A stretch of 23,939 nt of DNA from an uncultured Collinsella sp. (GTDB lineage: Bacteria > Actinomycetota > Coriobacteriia > Coriobacteriales > Coriobacteriaceae). The stretch lies in the NCBI GenBank assembly GCA_959596495.1, contig CAUFXK010000025.1, positions 1-23,939 on the forward strand, read 5' to 3'. This document shows positions 13,070 to 19,909 of this stretch, in pieces; position 1 is the first letter of the stretch, and every line of letters starts with the position of its first letter. The notes beneath the pieces are model-generated. The model was given only the letters and a program-made list of their open reading frames with translations, made no database searches and was not told where the DNA came from. A program made the position numbers and the translations under genes.

Positions 13070-14083
13070 TTAATAACGCTCGAAGAAGGCAAGCGCGTTG
13101 TCGCTGCAGAGCTTTTGCATCACGGTCTTGCCAAAGTGCTTGGAGAGCATGTTCTGGAACTCGGGCATCTTGCTGGCATCGGAGAGGAAAGCGGGCACCG
13201 TGGCGCCGTCCCAGTCGCCGCCGAGCGCGATGACGTCCTCGCCGCCCAGGTCGAGCCAGTGCTCGATATGCGCCGCCAGCTGGTCGAAGGTGACGTCTGC
13301 GGCGGTCTTGTCGGTTGCGTCGTTGGAAAGGAACTCGCTGCAGTAGTTGAGGCCGACGATGCCACCCATGTCGCGAATGGTGCGGAACTGGTCGTCGGTA
13401 AGGTTGCGTTTGGCGCCGCAAACCGCACGGGAGTTGGAGTGGCTGGCGACGAAGGGACGCGTGGCGCGGGCGGCGACCTCGTCAAAGCACTCATCGTTGA
13501 GGTGGGAGACGTCGAGCACCATGCCGGCGTGCTCCATCTGCGTAAGCGCCTCGATGCCGGCGGCGGTGAGGCCGGCGTGGGTGTCGTGGCCGCTCGCGAG
13601 CGGTCCCTGCGCGTTCCAGCTGAGTGACGACATAAGCACGCCCAGGCTCTTGAGCACCTCGATCAGCGCGGGGTCCTCGGCAAAGAACGTGGCGTTTTCG
13701 ATGGTGTGGATGCAAGCGACCTTGCCGTCCTTGAGCGCGGGGCGAATGTCTGCGGCGCTGCGCACGTTGACCATACGGTCGTGGTTGAGCATTGCCTGGC
13801 CGCTCATATGCGCCATGATCTGCGCCTGGAAGCGCGCGGCGTGGGCGGTGGGAATCTCGTCGGGGACAAACGTGGCGAAGCACTGTGCCCACGGCGTGTT
13901 GCCGATCTTTGCGAGCGAGATGGCACAGGCGTTACCCTCGATGAGGTCGAAATCTTGCGGATGCGTTTCGTCGCCGGGGAAATAACCGTCGGTGCCGGCG
14001 GTAAAGCGCAGGTCGAGATCGAGCGTGGCCCAGCCGATTCGGTCGGCAGTGTCGCAGTGTAGGTCAAATACGGGATATGCCAT
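13070..14083 (-). CDS. Membrane dipeptidase family (M19) metallopeptidase
   Basis: This 337-residue binuclear zinc peptidase of family M19 should split dipeptides. Metal ligands are visible: FDLHCDT (HxD) near the N-terminus, the bridging glutamate in HTIENA, histidines in DVSHLND and ASHSNSR, and aspartate in LGGDWDG near the end. There is no signal peptide, so the enzyme is probably cytosolic and works in peptide nutrition. The ATG at 14083 is chosen because GGAGG lies four bases upstream on this strand; an in-frame ATG at 14113 has none. It diverges from the FKBP gene across a short shared intergenic region. Confidence 0.93.
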   Translation of the reverse strand: MAYPVFDLHCDTADRIGWATLDLDLRFTAGTDGYFPGDETHPQDFDLIEGNACAISLAKIGNTPWAQCFATFVPDEIPTAHAARFQAQIMAHMSGQAMLNHDRMVNVRSAADIRPALKDGKVACIHTIENATFFAEDPALIEVLKSLGVLMSSLSWNAQGPLASGHDTHAGLTAAGIEALTQMEHAGMVLDVSHLNDECFDEVAARATRPFVASHSNSRAVCGAKRNLTDDQFRTIRDMGGIVGLNYCSEFLSNDATDKTAADVTFDQLAAHIEHWLDLGGEDVIALGGDWDGATVPAFLSDASKMPEFQNMLSKHFGKTVMQKLCSDNALAFFERY

Positions 14084-14203
14084 GGTTCCTCCGGTTGCAG
14101 CGTTTCTTTGCAAACTGTCATTGAATTGTATGACTAGGGTATAGTTAGCGCCATATGTTCACGGCGGCCCGCGTTGTGCGCCGCCCTTATCACGGAGGTT
14201 ACC

Positions 14204-14632
14204 ATGTCCAACCAGGGCAAGAAGGTCAAGACCCATTATCGCGGCACGCTCGATGACGGCACGCAGTTCGATAGCTCCTACGATCGCGGCGAGCCGCTGG
14301 AGTTCACCTGCGGCGCCGGTCAGATGATCAAGGGCTTCGACGCCGCTGTTGTCGACATGCAGGTGGGCGAGAAGAAGACCGTGCACATTCCTGCTGCCGA
14401 TGCCTACGGCGAGCACAATCCCGAGATGGTTCTGACCTTCCCGGCCGAACAGGTTCCCAACATCGAGCAGATCGAGAAGGGCATGAAGCTTTTCCTGTCC
14501 ACGCCGAGCGGTATGCCCGTTCCCGCCGTGGTCATCGACGTAACGCCCGAGGCCGTGACGCTCGACGCCAACCACGAGCTGGCCGGCAAGGACCTCAACT
14601 TTGATATCGAGCTTGTTGAGGTCGAGGGCTAG
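14204..14632 (+). CDS. FKBP-type (SlyD-like) peptidyl-prolyl isomerase
   Basis: This 142-residue protein has the SlyD arrangement. An FKBP half (VKTHYRGTLDDGTQFDSSYDRGEPL, then MIKGFDAAVVDMQVGEKK) is interrupted by an inserted chaperone (IF) domain of about residues 75-120. The C-terminal His/Cys-rich metal tail of E. coli SlyD is absent. It should catalyse proline isomerisation and aid folding in the cytosol. GGAGGTT (14194-14200) precedes the ATG at 14204. The next gene, a UreE-like protein, begins four bases after the stop. A small hairpin, GGCGGC/GCCGCC (14163-14185), lies in the leader. Confidence 0.93.
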   Translation: MSNQGKKVKTHYRGTLDDGTQFDSSYDRGEPLEFTCGAGQMIKGFDAAVVDMQVGEKKTVHIPAADAYGEHNPEMVLTFPAEQVPNIEQIEKGMKLFLSTPSGMPVPAVVIDVTPEAVTLDANHELAGKDLNFDIELVEVEG

Positions 14633-14635
14633 AGT

Positions 14636-15214
14636 ATGCCTGAGCGCTTGGTTTCGACGACATGCTTGGGAAATCTCAACGATCCGTCCTATGAACTCCT
14701 GCTTCGCCGGAAGCTGGGCGGCGTCTTTGAAGTTGACGAGCTCCTGCTCGATTGGGACCAGGCTGATGCGCGCACGTTTGTGGGCGTGACGGAGCTGGGA
14801 CGCACGATCGATGTTCGGCTGGATACTGCCGACGGCGGTCGTCTTGCCGATGGCGACGTGCTCGCCATTGACCGTTCGGGCGTGGTGTCCGTGGCGGTTG
14901 TCGTGCGCCTGCGCAGCGCCGAGGTTTATTTGGTCGAAGTCGACCGCATGGATCCGATTGCACTCGCGCATGCGTGTTGGGAGATCGGCAACATGCATGC
15001 GCCGCTCTTCCGGGGTGACTCGGACGAGCATACCGTGCGCATGTATACGCCGGTGCAGCCTGTTTTGGGCCGCATGCTTCGGGGTGTCGAGGGTGTTCGG
15101 CTCTCGGTGGTTACCCGTGAACTCGATGCGGACCGGCGCTTTGCGTCGAGTGCGGCGGAGGTCGTCGTGAGCATGGCTCCCGACTTTACCATCGTTAAAA
15201 AGACGCGCGGCTAA
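14636..15214 (+). CDS. UreE-like metallochaperone-family protein
   Basis: The 192-residue protein resembles UreE, the nickel chaperone of urease maturation. It has a beta-rich N-terminal half, a segment RTIDVRLD-LADGDVLAID, then a ferredoxin-like half with DPIALAHACWEIGNMHAPLF. The histidine of GNMH (H121) matches the nickel-binding histidine of UreE (the GNRH motif), and H112 is nearby. The His-rich tail is missing. It starts four bases after the SlyD-like gene and shares its transcript, with GAGGG (14624-14628) as ribosome site. No urease structural gene is in the window. It may deliver nickel to another enzyme or have changed role. The family call is by recognition, not by search. Confidence 0.7.
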   Translation: MPERLVSTTCLGNLNDPSYELLLRRKLGGVFEVDELLLDWDQADARTFVGVTELGRTIDVRLDTADGGRLADGDVLAIDRSGVVSVAVVVRLRSAEVYLVEVDRMDPIALAHACWEIGNMHAPLFRGDSDEHTVRMYTPVQPVLGRMLRGVEGVRLSVVTRELDADRRFASSAAEVVVSMAPDFTIVKKTRG

Positions 15215-15228
15215 GTGCGCGTATGCGT

Positions 15229-15267
15229 AAGACGGGCTTTGAGGGGCGACCAATCAAAGTCCGTCTT
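15229..15267 (+). repeat. 14-bp stem-loop between ureE-like gene and HAD gene
   Basis: The arm 15229-15242 pairs with 15254-15267, with one G/T pair, around an 11-base loop. The following bases are only moderately T-rich, so it is a weak terminator at best. It may separate the slyD/ureE-like transcript from the HAD gene. Confidence 0.6.
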
Positions 15268-15297
15268 GCTGTTGATAGGAGGCTTTGGGGGAAGCAT

Positions 15298-16095
15298 ATG
15301 GGTCTTGAGGGAATCAAGCTGATTGCATGCGATTTGGACGGCACGTTGCTGCATCCGGGGGAGCGCGAGCCGCGTTCCGAGGCCTTTGAGCTTATCGATG
15401 AGCTACATCGTCGCGGTATCGTGTTTATGCCGGCGAGTGGCCGTCAATATGCGAGCTTGCGCTACCTGTTTGCCCCGGTGGCCGATGAACTCGCCTATGT
15501 ATGCGAAAACGGAGCCCTGGTGATGAGCGAGGGGCGTGCCGTTGTCAAGCGTTCCATGGAGCGTGGCCTGGCTATGGATATCGCGAACGCCGTGGTTGCG
15601 TATCCCCATGCCGACGTGACCCTTTCGTGTGAGGGGCACCTCTACAGCATGAGCGGCAACGATGCGTTTGTTGATCACCTGCGTTATGAGGTCCATTGTG
15701 ATGTGGCGGTAGTCGATCGTCCCGAAGACATTGACGAGGATGTCATTAAGATTGCCTTCCAGACGCCCGAGGCAGAGCAGCCGGCGGCGCTGGAGTATTT
15801 CGAGCGCCACTTTAGCGATCGAGTCGATGTCATGACATCGGGAACCGAATGGACGGACTTTATCGGTTTCGATTCGGGCAAGGGCTCCGCGCTTGCCGAT
15901 TACGGTCGCGCTCTGGGGATTTCGCCCGATGAGATGATGGCGTTTGGCGACAATGAGAACGATCGCGACATGCTCAACGTCGTGGGCCATCCCTATCTGA
16001 TGGAGAGCTGCAATCCCAGCATGCGCGGTGTCAATGACCGTGTCCGCTACGTGCGCACGGTCGAAGAAGAGCTGCGTTGTCTACTTGCTGAGTAG
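15298..16095 (+). CDS. Cof-type HAD-IIB phosphatase
   Basis: This 265-residue haloacid-dehalogenase-superfamily hydrolase has motif I ACDLDGTLL (D12, D14), motif II at MPASGRQY, a lysine in VIKIAF and motif IV FGDNENDRDML. The large cap between motifs II and III is type IIB, as in the Cof/YidA sugar-phosphate and cofactor phosphatases. The substrate cannot be assigned. The ATG at 15298 is preceded by GGGGGAAG. An in-frame upstream start at 15223 would run through the hairpin at 15229-15267. It converges with the Fur gene. Confidence 0.92.
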   Translation: MGLEGIKLIACDLDGTLLHPGEREPRSEAFELIDELHRRGIVFMPASGRQYASLRYLFAPVADELAYVCENGALVMSEGRAVVKRSMERGLAMDIANAVVAYPHADVTLSCEGHLYSMSGNDAFVDHLRYEVHCDVAVVDRPEDIDEDVIKIAFQTPEAEQPAALEYFERHFSDRVDVMTSGTEWTDFIGFDSGKGSALADYGRALGISPDEMMAFGDNENDRDMLNVVGHPYLMESCNPSMRGVNDRVRYVRTVEEELRCLLAE

Positions 16096-16110
16096 GCATG
16101 TCCCAAACAT

Positions 16111-16491
16111 CTACCGGCAGTCGGGGCAGAGACCCTCGAAGATGGTGTAGTGCGACGTGACGTGCCAGCCGATTTGCTCGGACGCCTTGGCGTCGAGCTG
16201 GGCATCGAAGGGGAGCGGTACGTCGATGACGCGGCTGCATGAGGTGCAGATGATATGCGCATGCGGCTCGATCGTGCGATCGAAGCGGCTGCCGCCCGGC
16301 GTCTTGATGGAGAGGATCTCGCCGGCGTCGGCCAAGAGATTGAGATTGCGGTAGACCGTACCGCGGCTGATTTTGTCATCCTGCGCGCGCACGACGTTGT
16401 AGATTTCGTCGGCGGTGGGATGGTTATAACTTTGGCGCACGGCGTCAAGAACCAGCTTTCGCTGCTTGGTATTCCTTCTTTGCACCGCCAT
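16111..16491 (-). CDS. Fur-family metal-responsive repressor
   Basis: This 126-residue protein shows the Fur/PerR layout. A winged-helix DNA-binding half (HPTADEIYNVV, ISRGTVYRNLNLLADAGEI) is followed by a dimerisation half with metal ligands PHAHIIC and a structural zinc site CTSC plus CPDC. The length suggests PerR or Fur rather than a distant homologue, but metal and stress specificity cannot be decided. A purine-rich GAGGCGAGG lies upstream of the ATG. A GTATT...AATAC palindrome in its own promoter could be an autoregulatory operator. It is convergent with the HAD gene. Confidence 0.93.
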   Translation of the reverse strand: MAVQRRNTKQRKLVLDAVRQSYNHPTADEIYNVVRAQDDKISRGTVYRNLNLLADAGEILSIKTPGGSRFDRTIEPHAHIICTSCSRVIDVPLPFDAQLDAKASEQIGWHVTSHYTIFEGLCPDCR

Positions 16492-16527
16492 GCGCCTCGC
16501 CTCTTTTCTATCAACGGTCGTAGGTAA

Positions 16528-16556
16528 ATGATACCGTATTTAGCACACAATACTAA
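16528..16556 (-). promoter_or_regulatory. Possible Fur-gene promoter with internal palindrome
   Basis: On the minus strand TATCAT (16533-16528) could be a -10 box, with a weak -35 TTAGTA 17 bp upstream (16556-16551). Between them lies GTATT (16536-16540) mirrored by AATAC (16549-16553). The -35 is poor and the site overlaps the last codon of the acylphosphatase gene. Confidence 0.35.
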
Positions 16557-16963
16557 TAACGAGGAATGAAACTGTCTTCATTGGCAAGTGGGGCTTGGGT
16601 CTGGGCTTCTACGAGGCGAAAACGCGTTCCCATGCGCTCGTAGGAAGCATGAAGCGCCTCGAGATGAGATAGGACGTTTGCCGGAGCTCCCTGTATCTCC
16701 ATCTCGACCGAGCCGTCTTCCATGTTGCGCACCCAGCCGGTGAGCGTGCGTGCCTGCGCGAGGTTGGTGTTGGTAAAGCGAAAGCCAACGCCTTGGACTT
16801 GCCCCGCCCAGCGCAGGAAATAGCGCAGGGGAGTGTCTTGAGTGGCCTCGTCGCTTGCGAGCACAGTAAGCCTGCGGCGCAGCTCGAGCTCGACGTTTGA
16901 TGGTTTTTGAGGTTCTCGACTGCCGCCGGTGACGCTGGAGAAGAACGTATCGAAGAGGCCCAT
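16553..16963 (-). CDS. Acylphosphatase-domain protein
   Basis: This 136-residue protein has an acylphosphatase domain in its middle and C-terminal part, with the phosphate-binding arginine in GQVQGVGFR and the catalytic asparagine in GWVRNMEDGSVEMEIQG. Such enzymes hydrolyse acyl phosphates. About 45 residues precede the domain, rich in charged residues and not conserved-looking. The start ATG at 16963 lies two bases after the stop of the oxidoreductase gene, so the two are translationally coupled; the ribosome site is weak. Confidence 0.9.
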   Translation of the reverse strand: MGLFDTFFSSVTGGSREPQKPSNVELELRRRLTVLASDEATQDTPLRYFLRWAGQVQGVGFRFTNTNLAQARTLTGWVRNMEDGSVEMEIQGAPANVLSHLEALHASYERMGTRFRLVEAQTQAPLANEDSFIPRY

Positions 16964-16965
16964 CG

Positions 16966-18072
16966 CTATGCCTGCTTGCCTGTGTCGGACGGGAAGGTTA
17001 TGCCGGCCTGCTGGCGCACGGCATCCATGATGCGCAATGAGACGAGCGTGACATCGCGGTAGTGGCCAAGTTCGTGACGTCCCGCCGGGGTCTCCCAAAT
17101 CTCTTCCTTAACGTTATCGATGCCGCCGATGGCGGTGATAAAGTCTGTGAGTTCGTATTCCATAGTGTTGCTCGATTTGGGCAGGTCGAGCACGCGGCCG
17201 TTGTCGCCCTGTTCGCGCGGTGCCTCGGTCGCCGAGCCGCGTACGACATCGCCGCGATAGTCGATGCGGACGTTGCGGGGCGTGGACAGATGGTCGATCT
17301 GGATAGTGCCACGCTCGCCTTCGATCTGCGAGGGCAGCAGGTCATTCGTTATTTTGGAGTGCGCGAGCTCGACGGAGATACGGCCACCGCCGTAGCTGGC
17401 GAGGATGGAACCGCAGCCGTCGATGGGGCCGTGCGTGAGCTGTCGCGTGGCGGGGTCGAGCAGGGTAGCCATGCTCGTAAGGCCGGAGGGCATGCCGAAA
17501 ATCTCGACCATGGGCTCGACGGTGTAGACGCCAATGTCCATGAGGGAACCCGATGCCATATTGCAGTCGAAGATATTGGTGGCGCGTCCCGCGAGAATCT
17601 CGTTGTAGCGCGAGGAATATTTGCCAAAGCGCAATGAGGCGCGGCGGATGGGGGCGATCTCGCCCAGGGCGTCCTCGATGGCGTGGAAGGCGGGGTCGTG
17701 GAGGGGACGCATGGCCTCGAGGGCCACGACACCTGCTGCCTCGGCAGCGCGGAAGACTTCCAGCGCCTGCGCTTCGGTGGCGCAGAAGGGCTTCTCGACG
17801 ATGACGTGCTTGCCACCGGCGATGCAGGCAAGGGCCTGCTCGTAGTGAAGTGCGTTAGGGCTGCCGATATAGACGGCGTCGACGTCGGCGGCTGCCGCGA
17901 GCTCATCGAGTGAAGTAAAGTTTCGCTCGCCACCGCGCTCGGCGGTAAAGGCGGCACCGCGATTGGCATCGCGTGAAAGCGTGCCCACAAACGCGGCTTG
18001 GTCGTTGGCGTTGACGACTTGGATAAAGTCGTCGGTGATCATGGATGTGCCGATGGTCGCGATGCGCAGCAT
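16966..18072 (-). CDS. Gfo/Idh/MocA-family oxidoreductase
   Basis: This 368-residue NAD(P)-dependent dehydrogenase begins with a Rossmann nucleotide-binding segment (MLRIATIGTSMITDDF) and carries the family signature EKPF after GKHVIV. The C-terminal half has the MocA-type sheet domain (ASGSLMDIGVYTVEPMVEIFG). Members oxidise or reduce sugars, inositols or related cyclic compounds; the substrate is not evident here. GGGGGA lies upstream of the ATG at 18072. It shares a transcript with the acylphosphatase gene that follows. Confidence 0.92.
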   Translation of the reverse strand: MLRIATIGTSMITDDFIQVVNANDQAAFVGTLSRDANRGAAFTAERGGERNFTSLDELAAAADVDAVYIGSPNALHYEQALACIAGGKHVIVEKPFCATEAQALEVFRAAEAAGVVALEAMRPLHDPAFHAIEDALGEIAPIRRASLRFGKYSSRYNEILAGRATNIFDCNMASGSLMDIGVYTVEPMVEIFGMPSGLTSMATLLDPATRQLTHGPIDGCGSILASYGGGRISVELAHSKITNDLLPSQIEGERGTIQIDHLSTPRNVRIDYRGDVVRGSATEAPREQGDNGRVLDLPKSSNTMEYELTDFITAIGGIDNVKEEIWETPAGRHELGHYRDVTLVSLRIMDAVRQQAGITFPSDTGKQA

Positions 18073-18145
18073 ACGTCCCCCTTGCGTTGTTTGGTCTACA
18101 GGATGAGTGTAGCGCGTGGGGATATAAAGCTGCGCGAAAACGCTA

Positions 18146-18631
18146 TTACAGGTCGCTCTCGTTAAAGCCGGCGTCGATATCGAGGTTGCTGCCGTCGGCC
18201 GCCGTGGTGGCGAGCTCATCGCAGCGCTCGTTGAGCTCGTGACCGGCGTGACCCTTAACCCAGATGAACTCAACCTTGTGCTTGCTTTTGGCGGTGAGTA
18301 GGCGCTCCCACAGGTCGCGGTTCTTGACGGGTTGCTTGTTGGCGGTTTTCCATCCGCGCTTTTTCCAGCCGTCGATCCAGTGCTTGTTAAAGGCGTTGAC
18401 GACATACTGCGAATCGGAATGGACTTCGACCTCGCAAGGGCGGTTGAGCGCCTCGAGCGCCACGATGACCGCCATGAGTTCCATGCGGTTGTTGGTGGTC
18501 TTGGCGTAGCCGCGCGAAAGCTCGGAGGTGAAGGTCTTGCCGGCGGGGTTGGTGTATTTGAGCACGGCGCCGTAGCCGCCGCGTCCCGGATTTGATCGGG
18601 CCGAGCCGTCGGTGTAGATGATGACCTTCAC
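18146..18631 (-). CDS. rnhA: Ribonuclease HI
   Basis: This 161-residue enzyme removes RNA from RNA-DNA hybrids during replication. Catalytic residues are visible: D8 in YTDGSARSNPG, E in NNRMELMA, D in SDSQYVVN and the final D in NERCDELA, with the basic handle region HWIDGWKKRGWKTANKQPV. It starts with GTG (18631), supported by AGGAAG just upstream on this strand. A TACAAT -10-like box lies at 18675-18670. Its 3' end is about 70 bp from the oxidoreductase start. Confidence 0.96.
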   Translation of the reverse strand: MKVIIYTDGSARSNPGRGGYGAVLKYTNPAGKTFTSELSRGYAKTTNNRMELMAVIVALEALNRPCEVEVHSDSQYVVNAFNKHWIDGWKKRGWKTANKQPVKNRDLWERLLTAKSKHKVEFIWVKGHAGHELNERCDELATTAADGSNLDIDAGFNESDL

Positions 18632-18730
18632 GGGCTTCCTTTCGTTGAGTGCATTTCATGTGAGTGACCATTGTAGCGCCATGCCCGCCGGGGGCCAGCA
18701 ATCTACGATTTCTACCCCGTCTTCCGACTG

Positions 18731-19633
18731 TTAGTTGGCATGGATGATGCGGTTGAGCTCGTCGAGGTATTGCTGCAAGAGGAGAGAGGGCTTGCGCTCG
18801 TCGTGCATGATGTAGCCAACGTGCATCGTTGGGGCGTCTGCTAGCGGGATCGATGCCATGCCCCATTGCATTTCATTGGAGAGGACACCGGTCGACAGGG
18901 TGTAACCGTTCGACGTGATAAGTAAGTTAGTAAGTGTTCCGCGGTCCGAGATTCGTATGTTGCGGTCGCAAGGGATATAGCTAAAAGGTTCCTCGGCGTA
19001 ATAGAAGGAGTTTGAGGTTCCCTGCTCAAAGCTGTAGCGCGTATAGGGCGTGAGGTCGGCAAGGGACAGCTGCGGGCGGCGTGCGAGCGGGTGGCGCTCG
19101 CTAACGAAGACGTGGACCGTCGCGTCGAATAGGGGATGGAAGCTTGCGCGGGCATCGGCGAAGGCCTTCTGCAGAACGCGGGCGTTAAAGTCATCCAGAT
19201 ACAGAATGCCGATATCGCTGCGAAACGCACGGACGTCATCGATGATCTGCGATGTGGTGGTCTCGCGCATGATGAACTCGAACTTGCTGTCGCGGCAGCG
19301 CTCGACTACGTTGACAAAGGCCTCGACCGAAAAGGCGTAGTGCTGGGCGGAAATGGCGAGGCGGGCTTGCGGGGTGCCACCGTCCTCGTAGCGTGCCTCG
19401 AGCATGTCGGCCTGCTCTACGACCTGGCGCGCATAGCCCAAAAGCTCGGTGCCGTCGTTGGTGAGCGTGACGCCGCGGCTGGAGCGCGTAAAGATCTCCA
19501 GATGGAGCTCTTGTTCTAGGCTTTTGACGGCGTTTGAGATGTTGGATTGAGCGGTATAGAGGCGCTGAGCTGCGGCGTTGATTGAGCCGGACTCTGCCAC
19601 GGCGATAAGAAAACGAAGCTGCTGGAGGGTCAT
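18731..19633 (-). CDS. LysR-family transcriptional regulator
   Basis: This 300-residue regulator has an N-terminal winged helix-turn-helix (MTLQQLRFLIAVAESGSINAAAQRL) and a periplasmic-binding-like effector domain. It diverges from metY across 276 bp, the usual geometry for a LysR regulator and its target. Control of sulfur assimilation, as in CysB or MetR systems, is therefore likely, but the effector is not readable. GGACGGG lies before the ATG at 19633. Palindromes near its start (GATAGCTATC 19650-19659 and TAACAGGTTA 19671-19680) are candidate binding sites. Confidence 0.93.
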   Translation of the reverse strand: MTLQQLRFLIAVAESGSINAAAQRLYTAQSNISNAVKSLEQELHLEIFTRSSRGVTLTNDGTELLGYARQVVEQADMLEARYEDGGTPQARLAISAQHYAFSVEAFVNVVERCRDSKFEFIMRETTTSQIIDDVRAFRSDIGILYLDDFNARVLQKAFADARASFHPLFDATVHVFVSERHPLARRPQLSLADLTPYTRYSFEQGTSNSFYYAEEPFSYIPCDRNIRISDRGTLTNLLITSNGYTLSTGVLSNEMQWGMASIPLADAPTMHVGYIMHDERKPSLLLQQYLDELNRIIHAN

Positions 19634-19649
19634 CGGTGCCCGTCCTTTC

Positions 19650-19680
19650 GATAGCTATCTAAAAAACCGATAACAGGTTA
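19650..19680. promoter_or_regulatory. Candidate LysR binding sites
   Basis: GATAGCTATC (19650-19659) is a perfect palindrome, and TAACAGGTTA (19671-19680) has paired TAAC/GTTA ends. Both lie between the divergent lysR and metY promoters. The spacing is about two helical turns (21 bp). Assignment to the adjacent LysR protein is by position only. Confidence 0.4.
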
Positions 19681-19694
19681 GCGCTTTTAAGTGA

Positions 19695-19724
19695 TTGACC
19701 GAGCGAAACTAATACTCGTACTAT
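19695..19724 (+). promoter_or_regulatory. metY promoter
   Basis: TTGACC (19695-19700) and TACTAT (19719-19724) are spaced by 18 bp. A start near 19731 would give a leader of about 180 nt. The -35 differs from the TTGC form seen before tRNA operons and matches that of nrdD. Confidence 0.55.
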
Positions 19725-19793
19725 TCAAAACACACAAAGGCGGTAGGTAATTAAGCCGACCACGGAACCGGGATGTCAAAAGGAGGACCGCAT

Positions 19794-19847
19794 ATGAACT
19801 GCTTGCCAAGACGAATGCCGGGCTCCTGTTTGCGCCCGTTGGCGTGA
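19794..19847 (+). CDS. 17-residue leader peptide upstream of metY
   Basis: A short frame begins with ATG at 19794 and ends with TGA at 19845-19847, encoding MNCLPRRMPGSCLRPLA. It has the strongest ribosome site in this region, AAAGGAGG (19778-19785), eight bases before the ATG. Two cysteines and two methionines among 17 residues fit a sulfur-responsive attenuator peptide ahead of a sulfur-assimilation gene. CTCCTG (19823-19828), inside the frame, can pair either with its own ribosome site (AGGAG, 19781-19785) or with CAGGAG (19849-19854) just after the stop, giving alternative structures. A second stem, CGGGC/GCCCG (19819-19838), competes. No T-run follows directly, so control may act on translation or by Rho. 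Confidence 0.5.
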   Translation: MNCLPRRMPGSCLRPLA

Positions 19848-19909
19848 TCAGGAGACAGCGACTTACTTTTCTCTTATTTATTTACTTTCGTTCGATCAAG
19901 GAGATCATC

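Noticed and set aside
12996..13421. N-terminal extension of the YgjP-like frame
   Set aside because: It is Arg/His-rich shadow sequence overlapping the dipeptidase gene; a ribosome site supports the TTG at 12995.
19844..19909. N-terminal extension of metY from the GTG at 19844
   Set aside because: The ATG at 19910 has AAGGAG at correct spacing; the extension is T-rich leader sequence and overlaps the leader-peptide stop.
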